A stretch of DNA of 59,784 nucleotides from positions 1 to 59,784 of the forward strand of contig CAMKWS010000009.1 of assembly GCA_946476985.1 (NCBI GenBank), written 5' to 3'. Position numbers and translations under genes: made by a program. Source of the DNA: an uncultured Acetobacteraceae bacterium. GTDB lineage: Bacteria; Pseudomonadota; Alphaproteobacteria; Acetobacterales; Acetobacteraceae. This document shows, piece after piece, positions 17,657-27,336 of the stretch (position 1 is the first letter of the stretch; the number at the start of each line of letters is the position of its first letter). The notes beneath the pieces were generated by a model. That model did no database searches and was not told the DNA's origin. It saw only the letters and a program-made list of their open reading frames with translations.

Positions 17657-19438
17657 ATGAGGGCGCATCTCAAGGGGTGGGGGCGTGTTTTATTTGCTCC
17701 TACACGGCCAATAAGAGCATTTGTTAGGCGAGATGAAGTAGGCCTTACCATTCTAGCTGCTCTTATTGGGGCGTTAGCTGGTGGATTGGTCGTGTGCATA
17801 ACGCGTGCAACGATGTGGGCGCATGTTGTTTTTTATCATCTTCACAATGGGGGGCGGCTTTCGGGATTATCTTCTCTGCCTTTGTGGTGGTGTGTGCTTG
17901 TTTTGGGGTGTGGGGGCTTACTCGTTGGGCTGATGAGCCTTGTGCGGGCACGGTTTATGTCTCGCCGGTTGGTGGACCCTGTTGAAGCGAACGCTTTACA
18001 TGGTGGGCGGATGTCTGTGCGGGATAGTTTGTTCATTGTGGCTCAAACAGTCGCCTCAAATGGAGCTGGGGCATCTATTGGACTGGAGGCAGGATTTACG
18101 CAGATTTCTGCTGCTTGTGGATCGTGGCTTGGGCAAATTTTTCGTGTGCGGCGGGCTGATTTGCGTATTCTAGTTGGTGCCGGTGCAGCTGGGGGTATTA
18201 GTGCGGCGTTTCATGCGCCTATAGCTGGTGCTTTTTATGCGTTTGAGCTGATTATTGGGTCTTATAGTTTAGAGAATTTGTTTCCCATCGCAGTGGCATC
18301 AGTCGCAGGGATGGGGGTGATGCATCTTTTAGGTGTGGGCGGAGATATTCCTAAGTTTGTAACAGCATGGCATATGAGCTGGCAGGCGGCTCCTGGTGTG
18401 GTGATATTGGCGATTATATGCGCCTTAGTGTCTATCATTACGATGTATTGCGTTACGAAGGCAGAGGAGTTGTTTCGGTATCTTCCTGTACCATTTTGGA
18501 TCCGGCCTGTTGTGGGGGGAGTGCTGTTAGCGTTTTTAGCGGCTCGTTATCCTGCGGTGATGTCTGCAGGGCATGCGGGGTTGGTGCATGTGCTTTCAGG
18601 CGCTTTGGCACCATCTTTAGCATTGGGGCTGTTGGGAGCGAAAATGTTGGCCTCTAGTGTTTCATTAGGGGCCGGCTTTCGAGGTGGCATGTTTTTTGCC
18701 TCTCTTTTCATCGGGGCCTTGGCGGGAGAAGGCTTCGGGGCGTGTTTAGCCCCTTATGGTCTTGCACCAGTAGATCATGTCGTGTGCGCTATATTAGGCA
18801 TGAGTGCTGTTGCTTCTGCGGTGATTGGTGGGCCACTGACCATCGTATGTATGACATTAGAGATGGTTGATAACATCACAATTGGCAGTGGGGTTATTGT
18901 GGCCTCTGTGCTCTCTATGCTCACCGTGCGCCGCTTGTTTGGGTATAGTTTTGCCACATGGCGTTTCCATTTGCGGGGAGAGAGTATTCGTTCCGCTGTG
19001 GATGTGGGGCGTATTCGTGAGCTGAATGTGCAGACATTAATGCGTGTGCAAGTGCGGTGTTTGAAGGCAGATATACCGATCTCCGTGGCACGAAAGCGTT
19101 TTCCTCTTGGTGCAGGGGAGCGGATTATCTTGGTTGACGATGCAGGGCGTTATGAAGGGATGGTCTTTGTTGCTGAGTTAAATACAGCGGAGGGGGAGGA
19201 TGTGCCTGTATCGTCCCTTGCACATCATCGGGATGTTATGTTGGTGCCGGATATGGGGGTAAAAGAGGCAGTGGAACTCTTTACCGAAGCTGAGGCAGAT
19301 GCACTTGCCGTAGTGGAGGATCGCCTTTCTCGACAGGTGGTGGGGCAGCTTAGTGAACAGCATACATTGCGGAGTTATGCCGCTGTTTTAGAACATACAC
19401 GTCGTGACTTGGCGGGAGAGGTACGTTCTGCCGTTTAA
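17657..19438 (+). CDS. ClC family chloride channel/antiporter
   Basis: Inner-membrane anion transporter of 593 residues with about ten hydrophobic helices in the first 420 residues. GASIGLEAGFTQ corresponds to the GREGP motif and retains the gating glutamate (about Glu144); FRGGMFFASLF corresponds to GGIFAP. The C-terminal 150 residues are soluble and resemble a CBS-type regulatory part. Start ATG 17657 has no strong ribosome-binding site; GTG 17651 is in frame. Keeping the gating glutamate suggests proton-coupled antiport. Confidence 0.9.
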   Translation: MRAHLKGWGRVLFAPTRPIRAFVRRDEVGLTILAALIGALAGGLVVCITRATMWAHVVFYHLHNGGRLSGLSSLPLWWCVLVLGCGGLLVGLMSLVRARFMSRRLVDPVEANALHGGRMSVRDSLFIVAQTVASNGAGASIGLEAGFTQISAACGSWLGQIFRVRRADLRILVGAGAAGGISAAFHAPIAGAFYAFELIIGSYSLENLFPIAVASVAGMGVMHLLGVGGDIPKFVTAWHMSWQAAPGVVILAIICALVSIITMYCVTKAEELFRYLPVPFWIRPVVGGVLLAFLAARYPAVMSAGHAGLVHVLSGALAPSLALGLLGAKMLASSVSLGAGFRGGMFFASLFIGALAGEGFGACLAPYGLAPVDHVVCAILGMSAVASAVIGGPLTIVCMTLEMVDNITIGSGVIVASVLSMLTVRRLFGYSFATWRFHLRGESIRSAVDVGRIRELNVQTLMRVQVRCLKADIPISVARKRFPLGAGERIILVDDAGRYEGMVFVAELNTAEGEDVPVSSLAHHRDVMLVPDMGVKEAVELFTEAEADALAVVEDRLSRQVVGQLSEQHTLRSYAAVLEHTRRDLAGEVRSAV

Positions 19439-19541
19439 GGAGAGAAGGTTTTTCTATCTTAGAGGGCTTGGCAAGCAAGCTTTGGCAGCGCAGGGTATGC
19501 AGGTCAATTTTTAATTATGAACGATGATAAGGATGAGAGAC

Positions 19542-20009
19542 ATGGCCTCCCCTGAAGAACGCCTCGCAGCTTTGAATATTGAGCTTCCTGCTGCGGCCGC
19601 ACCAGTGGCAAATTATGTTCCTGTGGTGCAAACGGGTAATCTCCTTGTGGTGTCGGGTCAACTGCCTTTGGTTGATGGCCAATTGCTCATCACCGGTAAG
19701 CTGGGGGCAGAGGTGTCTCATCAGGCAGGTCAGGCATGTGCTCGTGCGTGCTTTATTAATATTCTTGCCCAAGTAAAAGCTGCTTTAGGGGGAGATCTTA
19801 CCCGAGTGCGCCGTGTGGTGCGTTTAGGTGGTTTTATGGCCTGTACAGCAGATTTTACAGACCATGCAGCTGTGATGAATGGCGCTTCCGATTTAGCTGG
19901 AGAAGTATTTGAGGGGGAGGTTGGCCGCCATGCACGCTCTACCGTTGGCGTGCCAAGCTTGCCGCTCAATGCTCCTGTTGAAGTGGAAGCGATGTTTGAG
20001 ATTGCCTAA
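19542..20009 (+). CDS. RidA family protein
   Basis: YjgF/YER057c/UK114 superfamily protein, 155 residues. The best-known members hydrolyse reactive enamine/imine intermediates released by PLP enzymes. LAALNIELPAAAAPVANYVP followed by VVQTGNLLVVSGQLP is the signature of the longer RidA subgroup (about 150 residues). The C-terminal GRHARSTVGVPSLPLNAPVEVEAMF contains the conserved arginine. GAGA lies before ATG 19542; earlier in-frame ATGs (19524, 19533) lack spacing. Role of this subgroup less certain than RidA itself. Confidence 0.9.
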   Translation: MASPEERLAALNIELPAAAAPVANYVPVVQTGNLLVVSGQLPLVDGQLLITGKLGAEVSHQAGQACARACFINILAQVKAALGGDLTRVRRVVRLGGFMACTADFTDHAAVMNGASDLAGEVFEGEVGRHARSTVGVPSLPLNAPVEVEAMFEIA

Positions 20010-20032
20010 ATTTTTTTTGGTATAGGTAAGGG

Positions 20033-20067
20033 GGCTTTGCCCTAGAGGGGGTGAATAGGGTAAAGCC
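20033..20067 (+). terminator. Hairpin between RidA gene and DUF3297 gene
   Basis: Near-perfect inverted repeat GGCTTTGCCCT (20033-20043) and AGGGTAAAGCC (20057-20067), 10 of 11 pairs. No T run follows, so termination is uncertain. Confidence 0.35.
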
Positions 20068-20157
20068 TGTCCTTAACGTATTAGATAAGGCTCTTTTGCA
20101 AAAAAGGGGCTGTGATGTGGCCTCGGTGAGAGGCTCTCGAAAAGGATAGACCAGCAA

Positions 20158-20406
20158 ATGACTGATACGATCCCTGATCGTCTTTCGATTTACCCAGATA
20201 GCCCCTTTTTTAATGAAGAGGTGCTTAGCCGTGGGATTGGTGTGCGCTTCCGTGGGGAAGAGAAAACAAACGTAGAAGAATACTGTGTGAGTGAAGGGTG
20301 GATTCGCGTAGCTGTAGGGCGTTCGTTAGACCGCCGTGGCCGTCCGATGACCATGAAGCTTACAGGCCCTGTAGAAGTGTGGTTTAAAGAAGACGATGCT
20401 TCTTAA
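20158..20406 (+). CDS. DUF3297 family protein
   Basis: Small 82-residue protein matching the DUF3297 family common in proteobacteria, with the N-terminal DRLSIYPDSPFF and the C-terminal RRGRPMTMKLTGPVEVWF. No signal peptide or membrane helix. GAAAAGGAT lies upstream of ATG 20158. Function unknown. A strong terminator follows. Confidence 0.88.
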   Translation: MTDTIPDRLSIYPDSPFFNEEVLSRGIGVRFRGEEKTNVEEYCVSEGWIRVAVGRSLDRRGRPMTMKLTGPVEVWFKEDDAS

Positions 20407-20441
20407 GAAGCGGTAGGCCGGACTGCATTGCAGAAAAGCTA

Positions 20442-20475
20442 TAAGGGGAAGTGTATCCGCACTTCCCCTTATTTA
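20442..20475 (+). terminator. Terminator after DUF3297 gene
   Basis: Perfect 12-bp stem TAAGGGGAAGTG (20442-20453) and CACTTCCCCTTA (20460-20471), six-base loop, then TTTA. Confidence 0.85.
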
Positions 20476-20533
20476 TATGATATAAGCGCAATATTACATT
20501 GGCTCATTCCACCGTGAAACGAGCTATAAATAA

Positions 20534-20570
20534 GCAGCATTTATGTAGGAGTGCTGGCCCATAATGCTGC
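20534..20570 (+). promoter_or_regulatory. Inverted repeat in the mntH leader
   Basis: GCAGCATTTATG (20534-20545) and CATAATGCTGC (20560-20570) pair with one extra base, 34 bases before the mntH start. It may be a metal-regulator operator or a leader hairpin; neither can be decided from sequence. Confidence 0.4.
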
Positions 20571-20604
20571 AAGATGGGCGGGTTGCCTGTGATAAGAGGG
20601 TGTG

Positions 20605-21909
20605 ATGGGAACAAACATGATAGCTGATAAAAAAGCAGAGCGTGGGTTTGTTGCCATCCCCAACCAAGCAGCTTTTTGGTTTAAGCGGTTTCTTGCCTTT
20701 GTCGGGCCTGGTTACATGGTGGCCGTGGGTTATATGGACCCCGGAAATTGGGCCACAGACCTACAAGGTGGGGCGCAATTTGGCTATCGGCTTCTTTCGG
20801 TCATTTTGCTTGCCAATATTATGGCGGTGTTGCTTCAAGCTCTGGCGGCACGGCTTGGCATTGCTACCGGAAAAGACCTTGCCCAAGCCTGCCGGGACTG
20901 GTTGCCCCGTGGGGTAAGTGTGGCACTTTGGGTGACATGTGAGTTGGCCATTATCGCTTGCGATCTTGCTGAGGTGATTGGCACGGCGGTGGCGCTGAAT
21001 CTATTATTCGGCATCTCTCTTATGGGTGGCACGTTGATCTCTGTGCTTGATGTGTTTGTCGTGTTGTTGCTGATGCGGCGTGGGATGCGTGCGTTAGAGG
21101 CGTTTGTTATCACCTTATTAGGAATTATTGCGCTGTGTTTTGGGGTGCAGCTTATTGCGGCGTCCCCTTCACTTGGGGCGGTGATGAAAGGCTTTATGCC
21201 TTCCCGTGTGATTTTAACGCATGCTGATATGCTTTATGTGGCGATAGGGATTATTGGGGCTACGGTGATGCCGCATAATCTTTATTTGCATTCATCTTTA
21301 GTCAAAAGTCGTGACTATCCCCGGACAGATGCAGGGCGGCGAGATGCTTTGCGTTGGGCAACGTGGGATAGTAGTTTGGCCCTTACATTGGCCTTATTTA
21401 TTAATGCAGCCATTCTTATTGTGTCAGCTGCGGCCTTTCATGGCACAGTGCATCAAAATGTTGCAGAGATTGGTGATGCGTGGCGATTGCTCTCCCCTGT
21501 ATTAGGGTTAGGGATTGCCTCTACATTATTCGCTGTTGCCCTTTTGGCTGCGGGGACGAATTCTACAGTAACGGGAACTCTCGCTGGGCAGATTGTGATG
21601 GAGGGATTCTTGCATCTCAGTCTACCTTATTGGGCGCGGCGTTTGCTCACACGGGGGCTAGCTGTTTTGCCCGTGATTGCCGTTGTGGGGGTATATAGGC
21701 AAGGGAAAGTTGGGGACTTACTGGTGTTTAGCCAGATTGTCCTCTCCATGCAGTTGCCTTTTGCGGTCGTGCCGTTGGTGTGGTTTGTCTCTAGTCGCAA
21801 GCGTATGGGGACGTTTCGCTTATCCACTTTCTGGGCACTGGTTTCATGGGCTGTGGTGCTGGTGATCGTCGCGCTTAATATCAAACTACTAAGTGATGCG
21901 CTGATATAA
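20605..21909 (+). CDS. mntH: Nramp-family manganese/divalent metal transporter
   Basis: Proton-coupled importer of Mn2+ and related metals in the inner membrane. 434 residues with eleven likely helices. The metal-binding DPGN motif is in [12 protein letters not shown] (helix 1) and the partner MPHN motif is in [13 protein letters not shown] (helix 6). AAGAGGG precedes ATG 20605; a GTG three bases earlier is in frame. An inverted repeat lies just upstream and may mediate metal-responsive control. Confidence 0.94.
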   Translation: MGTNMIADKKAERGFVAIPNQAAFWFKRFLAFVGPGYMVAVGYMDPGNWATDLQGGAQFGYRLLSVILLANIMAVLLQALAARLGIATGKDLAQACRDWLPRGVSVALWVTCELAIIACDLAEVIGTAVALNLLFGISLMGGTLISVLDVFVVLLLMRRGMRALEAFVITLLGIIALCFGVQLIAASPSLGAVMKGFMPSRVILTHADMLYVAIGIIGATVMPHNLYLHSSLVKSRDYPRTDAGRRDALRWATWDSSLALTLALFINAAILIVSAAAFHGTVHQNVAEIGDAWRLLSPVLGLGIASTLFAVALLAAGTNSTVTGTLAGQIVMEGFLHLSLPYWARRLLTRGLAVLPVIAVVGVYRQGKVGDLLVFSQIVLSMQLPFAVVPLVWFVSSRKRMGTFRLSTFWALVSWAVVLVIVALNIKLLSDALI

Positions 21910-21929
21910 GATTGTAGAGGGACGCCATC

Positions 21930-21965
21930 GGCTTTCCCCTCTTATGGTACGGCAAGAGGGAAGCC
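21930..21965 (+). terminator. Hairpin after mntH
   Basis: GGCTTTCCCCTCTT (21930-21943) pairs with AAGAGGGAAGCC (21954-21965) with small bulges, between the convergent mntH and flavin reductase genes. No long T run. Confidence 0.5.
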
Positions 21966-21980
21966 TATTGTGGGGTCTCT

Positions 21981-22469
21981 TTATGTGTTTTGCATAGGTA
22001 GGTGGTGAAAGGCGCGGTCAAACCATGTGAGACCGTGGCCTGTGCCGTCATTTATCGTGATGCTATGTGCCTGGCAAAAGAGCACATCATGTGTGCCGCT
22101 TTGGTAAGTATCTTCAATTGAGCAATCGAGTGTTGCAAGGGCATTCTTGAGAAGAGGAATGCCTTGAGGGCTTGTGTGCCATTGGCCGTGGGTGAAGCGT
22201 TCCTCTGCTGTGAGGCGAGAATTGGCAAAGGTGAAAGCAAGCTCATCATGCCCTTTCCCTAGGATGCTGATACCAACCTTGCCATTTTTGAGAAAAGCTT
22301 GGTGTGAGTGATTATTCTGGTTCAGGCAGATGAGCACCGTTGGAGGCGTGTCTGAAACACTGGTAATGGCAGAAACAGTAAGCCCATGGCGTCCTGCAGG
22401 GCCATCAGTAGTAACAAGGACAACAGGAGAGCCAAGGCGGCTCATTGCATCGCGGAAGATGGTTTGCAT
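21981..22469 (-). CDS. Flavin reductase-like FMN-binding protein
   Basis: About 162 residues of the flavin-reductase-like fold that uses NAD(P)H to reduce FMN or FAD, usually for a partner monooxygenase. MSRLGSPVVLVTTDGPAGRHGLTVSAITSVS is the classic N-terminal region, and CLNQNNHSHQAFLKNGKVGISIL the next. The start at ATG 22469 follows GAGGAG; a longer frame from 22598 would add 43 unrelated residues and overlap a terminator. No partner oxygenase is adjacent. Confidence 0.88.
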   Translation of the reverse strand: MQTIFRDAMSRLGSPVVLVTTDGPAGRHGLTVSAITSVSDTPPTVLICLNQNNHSHQAFLKNGKVGISILGKGHDELAFTFANSRLTAEERFTHGQWHTSPQGIPLLKNALATLDCSIEDTYQSGTHDVLFCQAHSITINDGTGHGLTWFDRAFHHLPMQNT

Positions 22470-22573
22470 AGCAAAGGGCTCCTCATTGTGGTGGAGGATA
22501 AAACCATAAGTGAGGAGATAGAATGAGCATAACAAACCATTAATGAAAAGATGTTCTCTGCCAGTATGCATAA

Positions 22574-22608
22574 AAAAGCCCCTGCAAGCTGAGCTCACAG
22601 GGGCTTTT
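22574..22608 (-). terminator. Terminator of the alginate-export-type porin gene
   Basis: Perfect stem AAAAGCCCCTG (22574-22584) and CAGGGGCTTTT (22598-22608) with 13-base loop. On the minus strand it lies 23 bases past the stop and exits into TTTTTT. Confidence 0.9.
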
Positions 22609-22631
22609 AACTGGTAGTTCTGTAAGAGAAC

Positions 22632-24359
22632 TTAGTAGGTCAGAGTGAAGTCTGACTGGTAGTAAGTGGCGTTATGAGCGCCAACCCGGTGCATGGAGTG
22701 CGATGTTAGGAAGCGCACAACATGTTGGTTCCATGTTAGGTGAGGACCAAGGCGCACAGATGTGGAAGCCTGTGGTGCAAGCCCAACGAAGGAGCCGCGG
22801 TCATTAGCGGGGTTGCTGGAGTAAGCGAAGGAGTTACGTCCCAGGATGGAATATGTGTCGTCATGCTGACTGTAGCGCCAGTAGAACGGCAGCTTGAACT
22901 GCACATCGATGAATTTGGTTGGGGAGAAACCAAATTTAGGTGCGAAGTTGATCAAGTTTTGACCCGTTAGGTAGTTGGTTGGGTCGAGGTAATCAGTGTT
23001 CACACCGAATGGTTCGATGTAGGTGTTCATGCTGGAGGTCGTACCACGAGCACCACCACCGGAGTAAGCATCACCCTGTACACCAACATATGGGTGGAAC
23101 ATAACATGGCGGAAGTGGTAATCCACTGTTCCGTTCATGGACCACGCATTTACATTACGACGATGGCTTGGCTCTTTAAGGGTTTTGCCGTCGAACACAT
23201 CGGCTGCGTGGAAGACACCCTGCTGGTAAGCGCCGCCCATGGAGAAGCTCAGAGGGCCAGCTTCACCGTGCCAACGCAGACCGAAGTTGTTGCGCGTGGT
23301 GGAGCCAAAGGCAGAAGGATTGTTCATGACGGTGGCCTGTGCAGGAGCACCAGCCATTTTATAGCCATAGTAGAAGACGTTGATGAAGGAATAACCCTTC
23401 TCGCCTAAGAAGTGGAAATCAGGCGGAGCAATGGTGACATTCACCCCATAAAGACGGGTGGAGTAGTCTTCTGTATCGCGGAAGCCGTTAGGGGCGCTGT
23501 GTTGGTCTCTTGTTTTGACAAAGTCAAAGCCATCAACACGGACACGTTTCCACATTTCATAGACGCGGAAACCATTCCAGCTGAGTGGCACGTTGAGAAC
23601 ATCACGGTTGCCGATCATATAGTCGGGTGCATCAAGAAACTGCTGCCGACCAAAGATAAAGCCACCATGACCGCCAAGAGCATTCCCGCTGAATTCGACA
23701 AAAGCCTGTTGAGCATCAATGTTTTTGCGGAAAGTACCGTCATAACCATAAGGACGTGTGCCCCCGGCATCGGCATTGATGAGCTGGCCAAAGAAGCGTA
23801 CGTGGGAGCCAAGATGCAGGTCTGCGCTCCAGAGGTTGCGTACTACAAAACGGCCTGAGTTAAAGCGACGAGCTGGCCCACCCATGGAGTTTAGGTCGCT
23901 AGATGGTGTCTTAGCGCCAAAGAAAGGACGTTTATCGTACCAGTTACGGATACGTGTCTCACCGGCAAGGCTAAGCCAGATGGAGCCACTGTCGTTCAGC
24001 TTCATATGTTTGTAACTGTCGAATGGATCGTTTTGGTCACAAACGGATTTTTTAGGAGCGCTTACAGCGTCCATGCCTGCGGGGGTGCCGTATTGGGAGA
24101 CAGGGCCAAAGCCTGTTTCACTGCCATCGCCGCGGGCAAAAATGCCATAAGGGTTCGCGGCTGGTGCCGTGTTGCTCTGCGGGCAGCCGCCGGGTGCTGT
24201 ATGCATGATACGGTCTAGGATGCTGCGCTGTTGCTGCGTAGAAGCATTTGTATCAGCTGAGGCCGAGCTATCTGCCCATGCAGGTGAAAATGCTGCACCT
24301 AAACCAGCCAGTAGAAAGGCTGGGCAAAGCATCGAACGGGAAAAAAGTGAACGTCTCAT
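22632..24359 (-). CDS. Alginate-export family outer-membrane barrel
   Basis: Predicted outer-membrane protein of 575 residues. A Sec signal peptide (MRRSLFSRSMLCPAFLLAGLG, cleavage near AWADSS) is followed by a Gln/Asn-rich linker with paired cysteines (Cys69ish in GGCPQ and SVCDQ). From about residue 120 comes an AlgE-type beta-barrel with WLSLAGETRIRNWYD, FGRQQFLDAPDYMIGNRDVLN and a C-terminal ending in YQSDFTLTY, the aromatic end expected for Bam recognition. Such proteins are commonly annotated as alginate export in acetic acid bacteria that make no alginate; the real solute is unknown. Monocistronic with a strong terminator. Confidence 0.87.
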   Translation of the reverse strand: MRRSLFSRSMLCPAFLLAGLGAAFSPAWADSSASADTNASTQQQRSILDRIMHTAPGGCPQSNTAPAANPYGIFARGDGSETGFGPVSQYGTPAGMDAVSAPKKSVCDQNDPFDSYKHMKLNDSGSIWLSLAGETRIRNWYDKRPFFGAKTPSSDLNSMGGPARRFNSGRFVVRNLWSADLHLGSHVRFFGQLINADAGGTRPYGYDGTFRKNIDAQQAFVEFSGNALGGHGGFIFGRQQFLDAPDYMIGNRDVLNVPLSWNGFRVYEMWKRVRVDGFDFVKTRDQHSAPNGFRDTEDYSTRLYGVNVTIAPPDFHFLGEKGYSFINVFYYGYKMAGAPAQATVMNNPSAFGSTTRNNFGLRWHGEAGPLSFSMGGAYQQGVFHAADVFDGKTLKEPSHRRNVNAWSMNGTVDYHFRHVMFHPYVGVQGDAYSGGGARGTTSSMNTYIEPFGVNTDYLDPTNYLTGQNLINFAPKFGFSPTKFIDVQFKLPFYWRYSQHDDTYSILGRNSFAYSSNPANDRGSFVGLAPQASTSVRLGPHLTWNQHVVRFLTSHSMHRVGAHNATYYQSDFTLTY

Positions 24360-24747
24360 ATTTGGCTCTCTATGAACTTGTTAGGTTCATGGAAGAGCAA
24401 AAACAGAGGGAGGACATTGATCCAGAACAAGAAATGGGAAAAGCTTCTTACAGAATAAACCTGTTATAATTATATGCAAAACTTATCAGAGGTGTAATTT
24501 TAAGGTAATTTATGAATTAAAATTTAACAAAAAAATCATTATAAAACAGTGTGTTATTTGATGTTTTTTATGAAAAATAAAATATGGAAAAATAGGGGCG
24601 AAAGAAGGTTTTTTGATGAATTTTCTGTAATAGGGGAAACTTTGTTATTTTTTGTTCTTATAAAGATCATATGAAAAACTGATTAAGAAAAGCGAATCAC
24701 TTTTTCGGCATAGGGCATTGAGTGCGAATCAATGCCCTATATTTGGT
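24360..24747. other. 388-base AT-rich spacer upstream of porin gene
   Basis: Between the porin start and the hpnN stop, both on the minus strand. It should contain the porin promoter and a hairpin at 24710-24740 after hpnN. I see no gene, repeat or tRNA. Confidence 0.5.
24710..24740 (-). terminator. Hairpin after hpnN
   Basis: Perfect 12-bp stem ATAGGGCATTGA (24710-24721) and TCAATGCCCTAT (24729-24740), seven bases from the hpnN stop. The following sequence on the minus strand is not T-rich, so it may be a weak terminator. Confidence 0.6.
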
Positions 24748-27336
24748 CTAGCGTTCGTCTTGTGGACGACGTGGTAATAAGGCGGGGATAAAGAGCAGGG
24801 AGCAAATAAGAGTGCACCCTAATGAAAGTAGCAAAAGCCGTCCCATACTTGCTGTGCCAGGGTGAGCTGATGTGGCCAGTGAGCCGAAGGCAGAACCCGT
24901 TGTGAGGGCGGAGAAAAGAACGGCACGTGCGGTAGGAGAGGAAAGAGGGTTTGTAAGCCCTGCACGCCAGTTCATTACAAAATAGATATTGAATGAGACG
25001 CCTACTCCTAAGAGTAGTGGGAGGGAAATGATATTGGCGTAATTAAGCGGCTCAGGTGCGGTTATAATGAGGATGACCGTCAGTAATGATGAAAGAAGCA
25101 ACGGCAATAAGACCAAAATGCTATCTAGAATGCGCCGTAAGGTTACGAGCAAGATCATCGCAATAACGATCATGGCGCAAATCGCGGCTGTGATAAAAGC
25201 GTGAGTAATGGTTTGTGCGCTGGCTGTAATCTCTAGGGCCGGGCCAGCAATGTTAGGCGAGACAGTTTTGATATCACGCACGAAGTTATAGAGTGTTTCT
25301 GTTTCAGACATACGCCCTTTAGGGTGGATAATCAGGCGGTATGCTCCATTAGAAGCTACATAACTCTCTCTGATATCAGTCGGAATTGTATCGAGAGTGA
25401 TCGGCGATGGTGAGAGGAGATTACGGAGCTGCGAAAGCTGCTCTGGTAAGAAACGTGTTAAGGCGTCATTGGCTGCAAGCAGTGTTGTGTCCGGAGCGGT
25501 GGAGAGGCGCGTAAGGGCATCACGCAGTGCTTTGAGAGATGGTGTGAGCTTAGCATCTAACCCATTAAATGCTTGAGCAGCTTTTGTTGCTGCTGAGCGT
25601 AATTCTTGGGCGGACGGTGCAGGGGCTGGATGTTCAACCGTTAAGGTTGGCAAAAGAATATCTGCTGCATCGTGGATGAGTTGGAATTTTGCATCCTGAT
25701 CCTCTGGCACAAGGGCGCCGAGCCATAGAACATCATGTACATTAGGGAGGGCGCTAAACTTCTTGGCATATTGCGCTGCGCTTGCTGCATCGGGCGCTAG
25801 AAGCTGTGCGTTATATGGGGTTGTTAGAGGATTTTGCTCAAGCAGGGTAAGGGCCTGCATTCCCTCTGTGTTGGGATTTTTGGTATGGAGAGGGTCTGCA
25901 TCAAACTCCAAGGATGGAATGAGATAGAGCCCGATGATACCGAGTACGCCAAAGATACCAAGAATAGGCAAGCGGTAACGGCGTAGGAAATGATCTACCG
26001 GGGTAAAACATGTAAAGCCGCGACTGCCTTCTGTAGGTTTTGCGCGGAAGGTAATGAGTAGGGCAGGCAGCAGGGTGAGTGTGGAGATGAAGGCGATGAT
26101 CATCCCTCCACCGGCAATAAGTCCAAGTTGAGCAACGCCGACAAAATTCGTAGGTGTAAATGCTAAGAAGCCGGCAGCTGTCGCAATAGAAGCGATAAAG
26201 ATCTGTGAGCCGCTTTCCTCCCCTGTGCGACAGAGAGCTTGTAAAGGAGGAAGGGGATGGTTTTGTTCATCTTTTTGGCAACGAAAGCGCACGCCGTATT
26301 GGATGGCAAAATCAACCGCAATGCCAACAAAGAGGATGGCAAACGCGACTGAGATCATATTAAGCGTGCCAACGGCGAGTGCTGCAAAACCTGTTGTTAG
26401 AAGCAATCCTGCAATGAGGGTGATGAGAATAGGAAGGACAACACGTAGGGAGCGTGCTGCGAGAATAAGCCAAAGGGTTACGAGGGCAAAGGAGAGGACA
26501 AGCCCGAGGATCATTCCTTGAGCGACGGTTGAGAATTCTTCATCGCTTAGTTTGGCTTCCCCAGTGATAAGAGCATGGGCACGATGCGCTTTAATGGTGG
26601 GGAGGTTATTGAGCGCTGTGCTCAAGGCTTGTGTAGCTTTTTCGGACGGCTCAAAAGAGGAGAAGTCTGGTTTGGGATGGGTGACAACAAACTGATAATG
26701 CCCGCCGAGATCGCTTAGCCCGCCAGCCAGGAGTTTCTCCCAAGAAAGTGGTGCTGTTTGACCAGAGAGGGCTTGTGTAAGTGTGTTAGTGAGGCCAGCT
26801 AATGCGGCATTAAAACTTTCGGGGATGGCTTGGCCTGTGCGGGCGGCTGTTGCCATGAGGCCAAAGGTTCCAAAGAGACCGCGAGCTGAAGGATCTGCGG
26901 CTAAGGTGCCGAGGAAAGGTTGTGCTGCGATCGTAGAATCCAGCAGTGGTTCAAGCTGTTTAGTATCGAGAAAAAGAAAAGCATTATGTGTGTAGAAGGG
27001 GTTGGCATCAGGCTGGTCGACACGGTCAAAATTCGTGGTGTCTTTACGTAGCTCTGCGGTGAGGAGGCGTGCAGTCTCACGGCCTTCTTCTGGGGTGGCT
27101 GCATCGATAATGGCAACAAGGGAATCTTTTTCGGCTGGGAAAAGCTGTTCAATATGGCGATTTTGCTGTTTCCAAGGCAGAGAGTCGGCGAAGAGTTTAT
27201 CTGTTTCGGTGGTGATGCCGAGGCGATGAAGGCTTAACCAAACAGAGCCGAGGCATAAGGCAGTAAAGAGGGCTACAGTCCAAGCGGGATGGCGTGCGCA
27301 AAAAGCATTGAGACGGCTGGTTAGAGTGGAAAGCAT
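24748..27336 (-). CDS. hpnN: Hopanoid-associated RND transporter HpnN
   Basis: Inner-membrane RND/MMPL-type transporter of 862 residues proposed to move hopanoids to the outer membrane. The architecture is visible: one N-terminal helix, a large periplasmic domain (about residues 35-270), a first helix bundle with FVGIAVDFAIQYGVRFR (the GIDFAI-like motif of this family), a second helix near 460, a second periplasmic domain (about 480-715) and a final helix bundle. Length fits HpnN. Hopanoids are abundant in acetic acid bacteria. No other hpn genes adjoin; the gene is alone with a hairpin after it. Confidence 0.88.
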   Translation of the reverse strand: MLSTLTSRLNAFCARHPAWTVALFTALCLGSVWLSLHRLGITTETDKLFADSLPWKQQNRHIEQLFPAEKDSLVAIIDAATPEEGRETARLLTAELRKDTTNFDRVDQPDANPFYTHNAFLFLDTKQLEPLLDSTIAAQPFLGTLAADPSARGLFGTFGLMATAARTGQAIPESFNAALAGLTNTLTQALSGQTAPLSWEKLLAGGLSDLGGHYQFVVTHPKPDFSSFEPSEKATQALSTALNNLPTIKAHRAHALITGEAKLSDEEFSTVAQGMILGLVLSFALVTLWLILAARSLRVVLPILITLIAGLLLTTGFAALAVGTLNMISVAFAILFVGIAVDFAIQYGVRFRCQKDEQNHPLPPLQALCRTGEESGSQIFIASIATAAGFLAFTPTNFVGVAQLGLIAGGGMIIAFISTLTLLPALLITFRAKPTEGSRGFTCFTPVDHFLRRYRLPILGIFGVLGIIGLYLIPSLEFDADPLHTKNPNTEGMQALTLLEQNPLTTPYNAQLLAPDAASAAQYAKKFSALPNVHDVLWLGALVPEDQDAKFQLIHDAADILLPTLTVEHPAPAPSAQELRSAATKAAQAFNGLDAKLTPSLKALRDALTRLSTAPDTTLLAANDALTRFLPEQLSQLRNLLSPSPITLDTIPTDIRESYVASNGAYRLIIHPKGRMSETETLYNFVRDIKTVSPNIAGPALEITASAQTITHAFITAAICAMIVIAMILLVTLRRILDSILVLLPLLLSSLLTVILIITAPEPLNYANIISLPLLLGVGVSFNIYFVMNWRAGLTNPLSSPTARAVLFSALTTGSAFGSLATSAHPGTASMGRLLLLSLGCTLICSLLFIPALLPRRPQDER

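Noticed and set aside
21981-22598. Longer start for the flavin reductase at 22598
   Set aside because: Extra residues have no family similarity and would run across the terminator of the upstream porin gene.
22632-24359. Alginate production suggested by the alginate-export-type barrel
   Set aside because: No alginate polymerase or epimerase genes; the barrel family name does not show its substrate.
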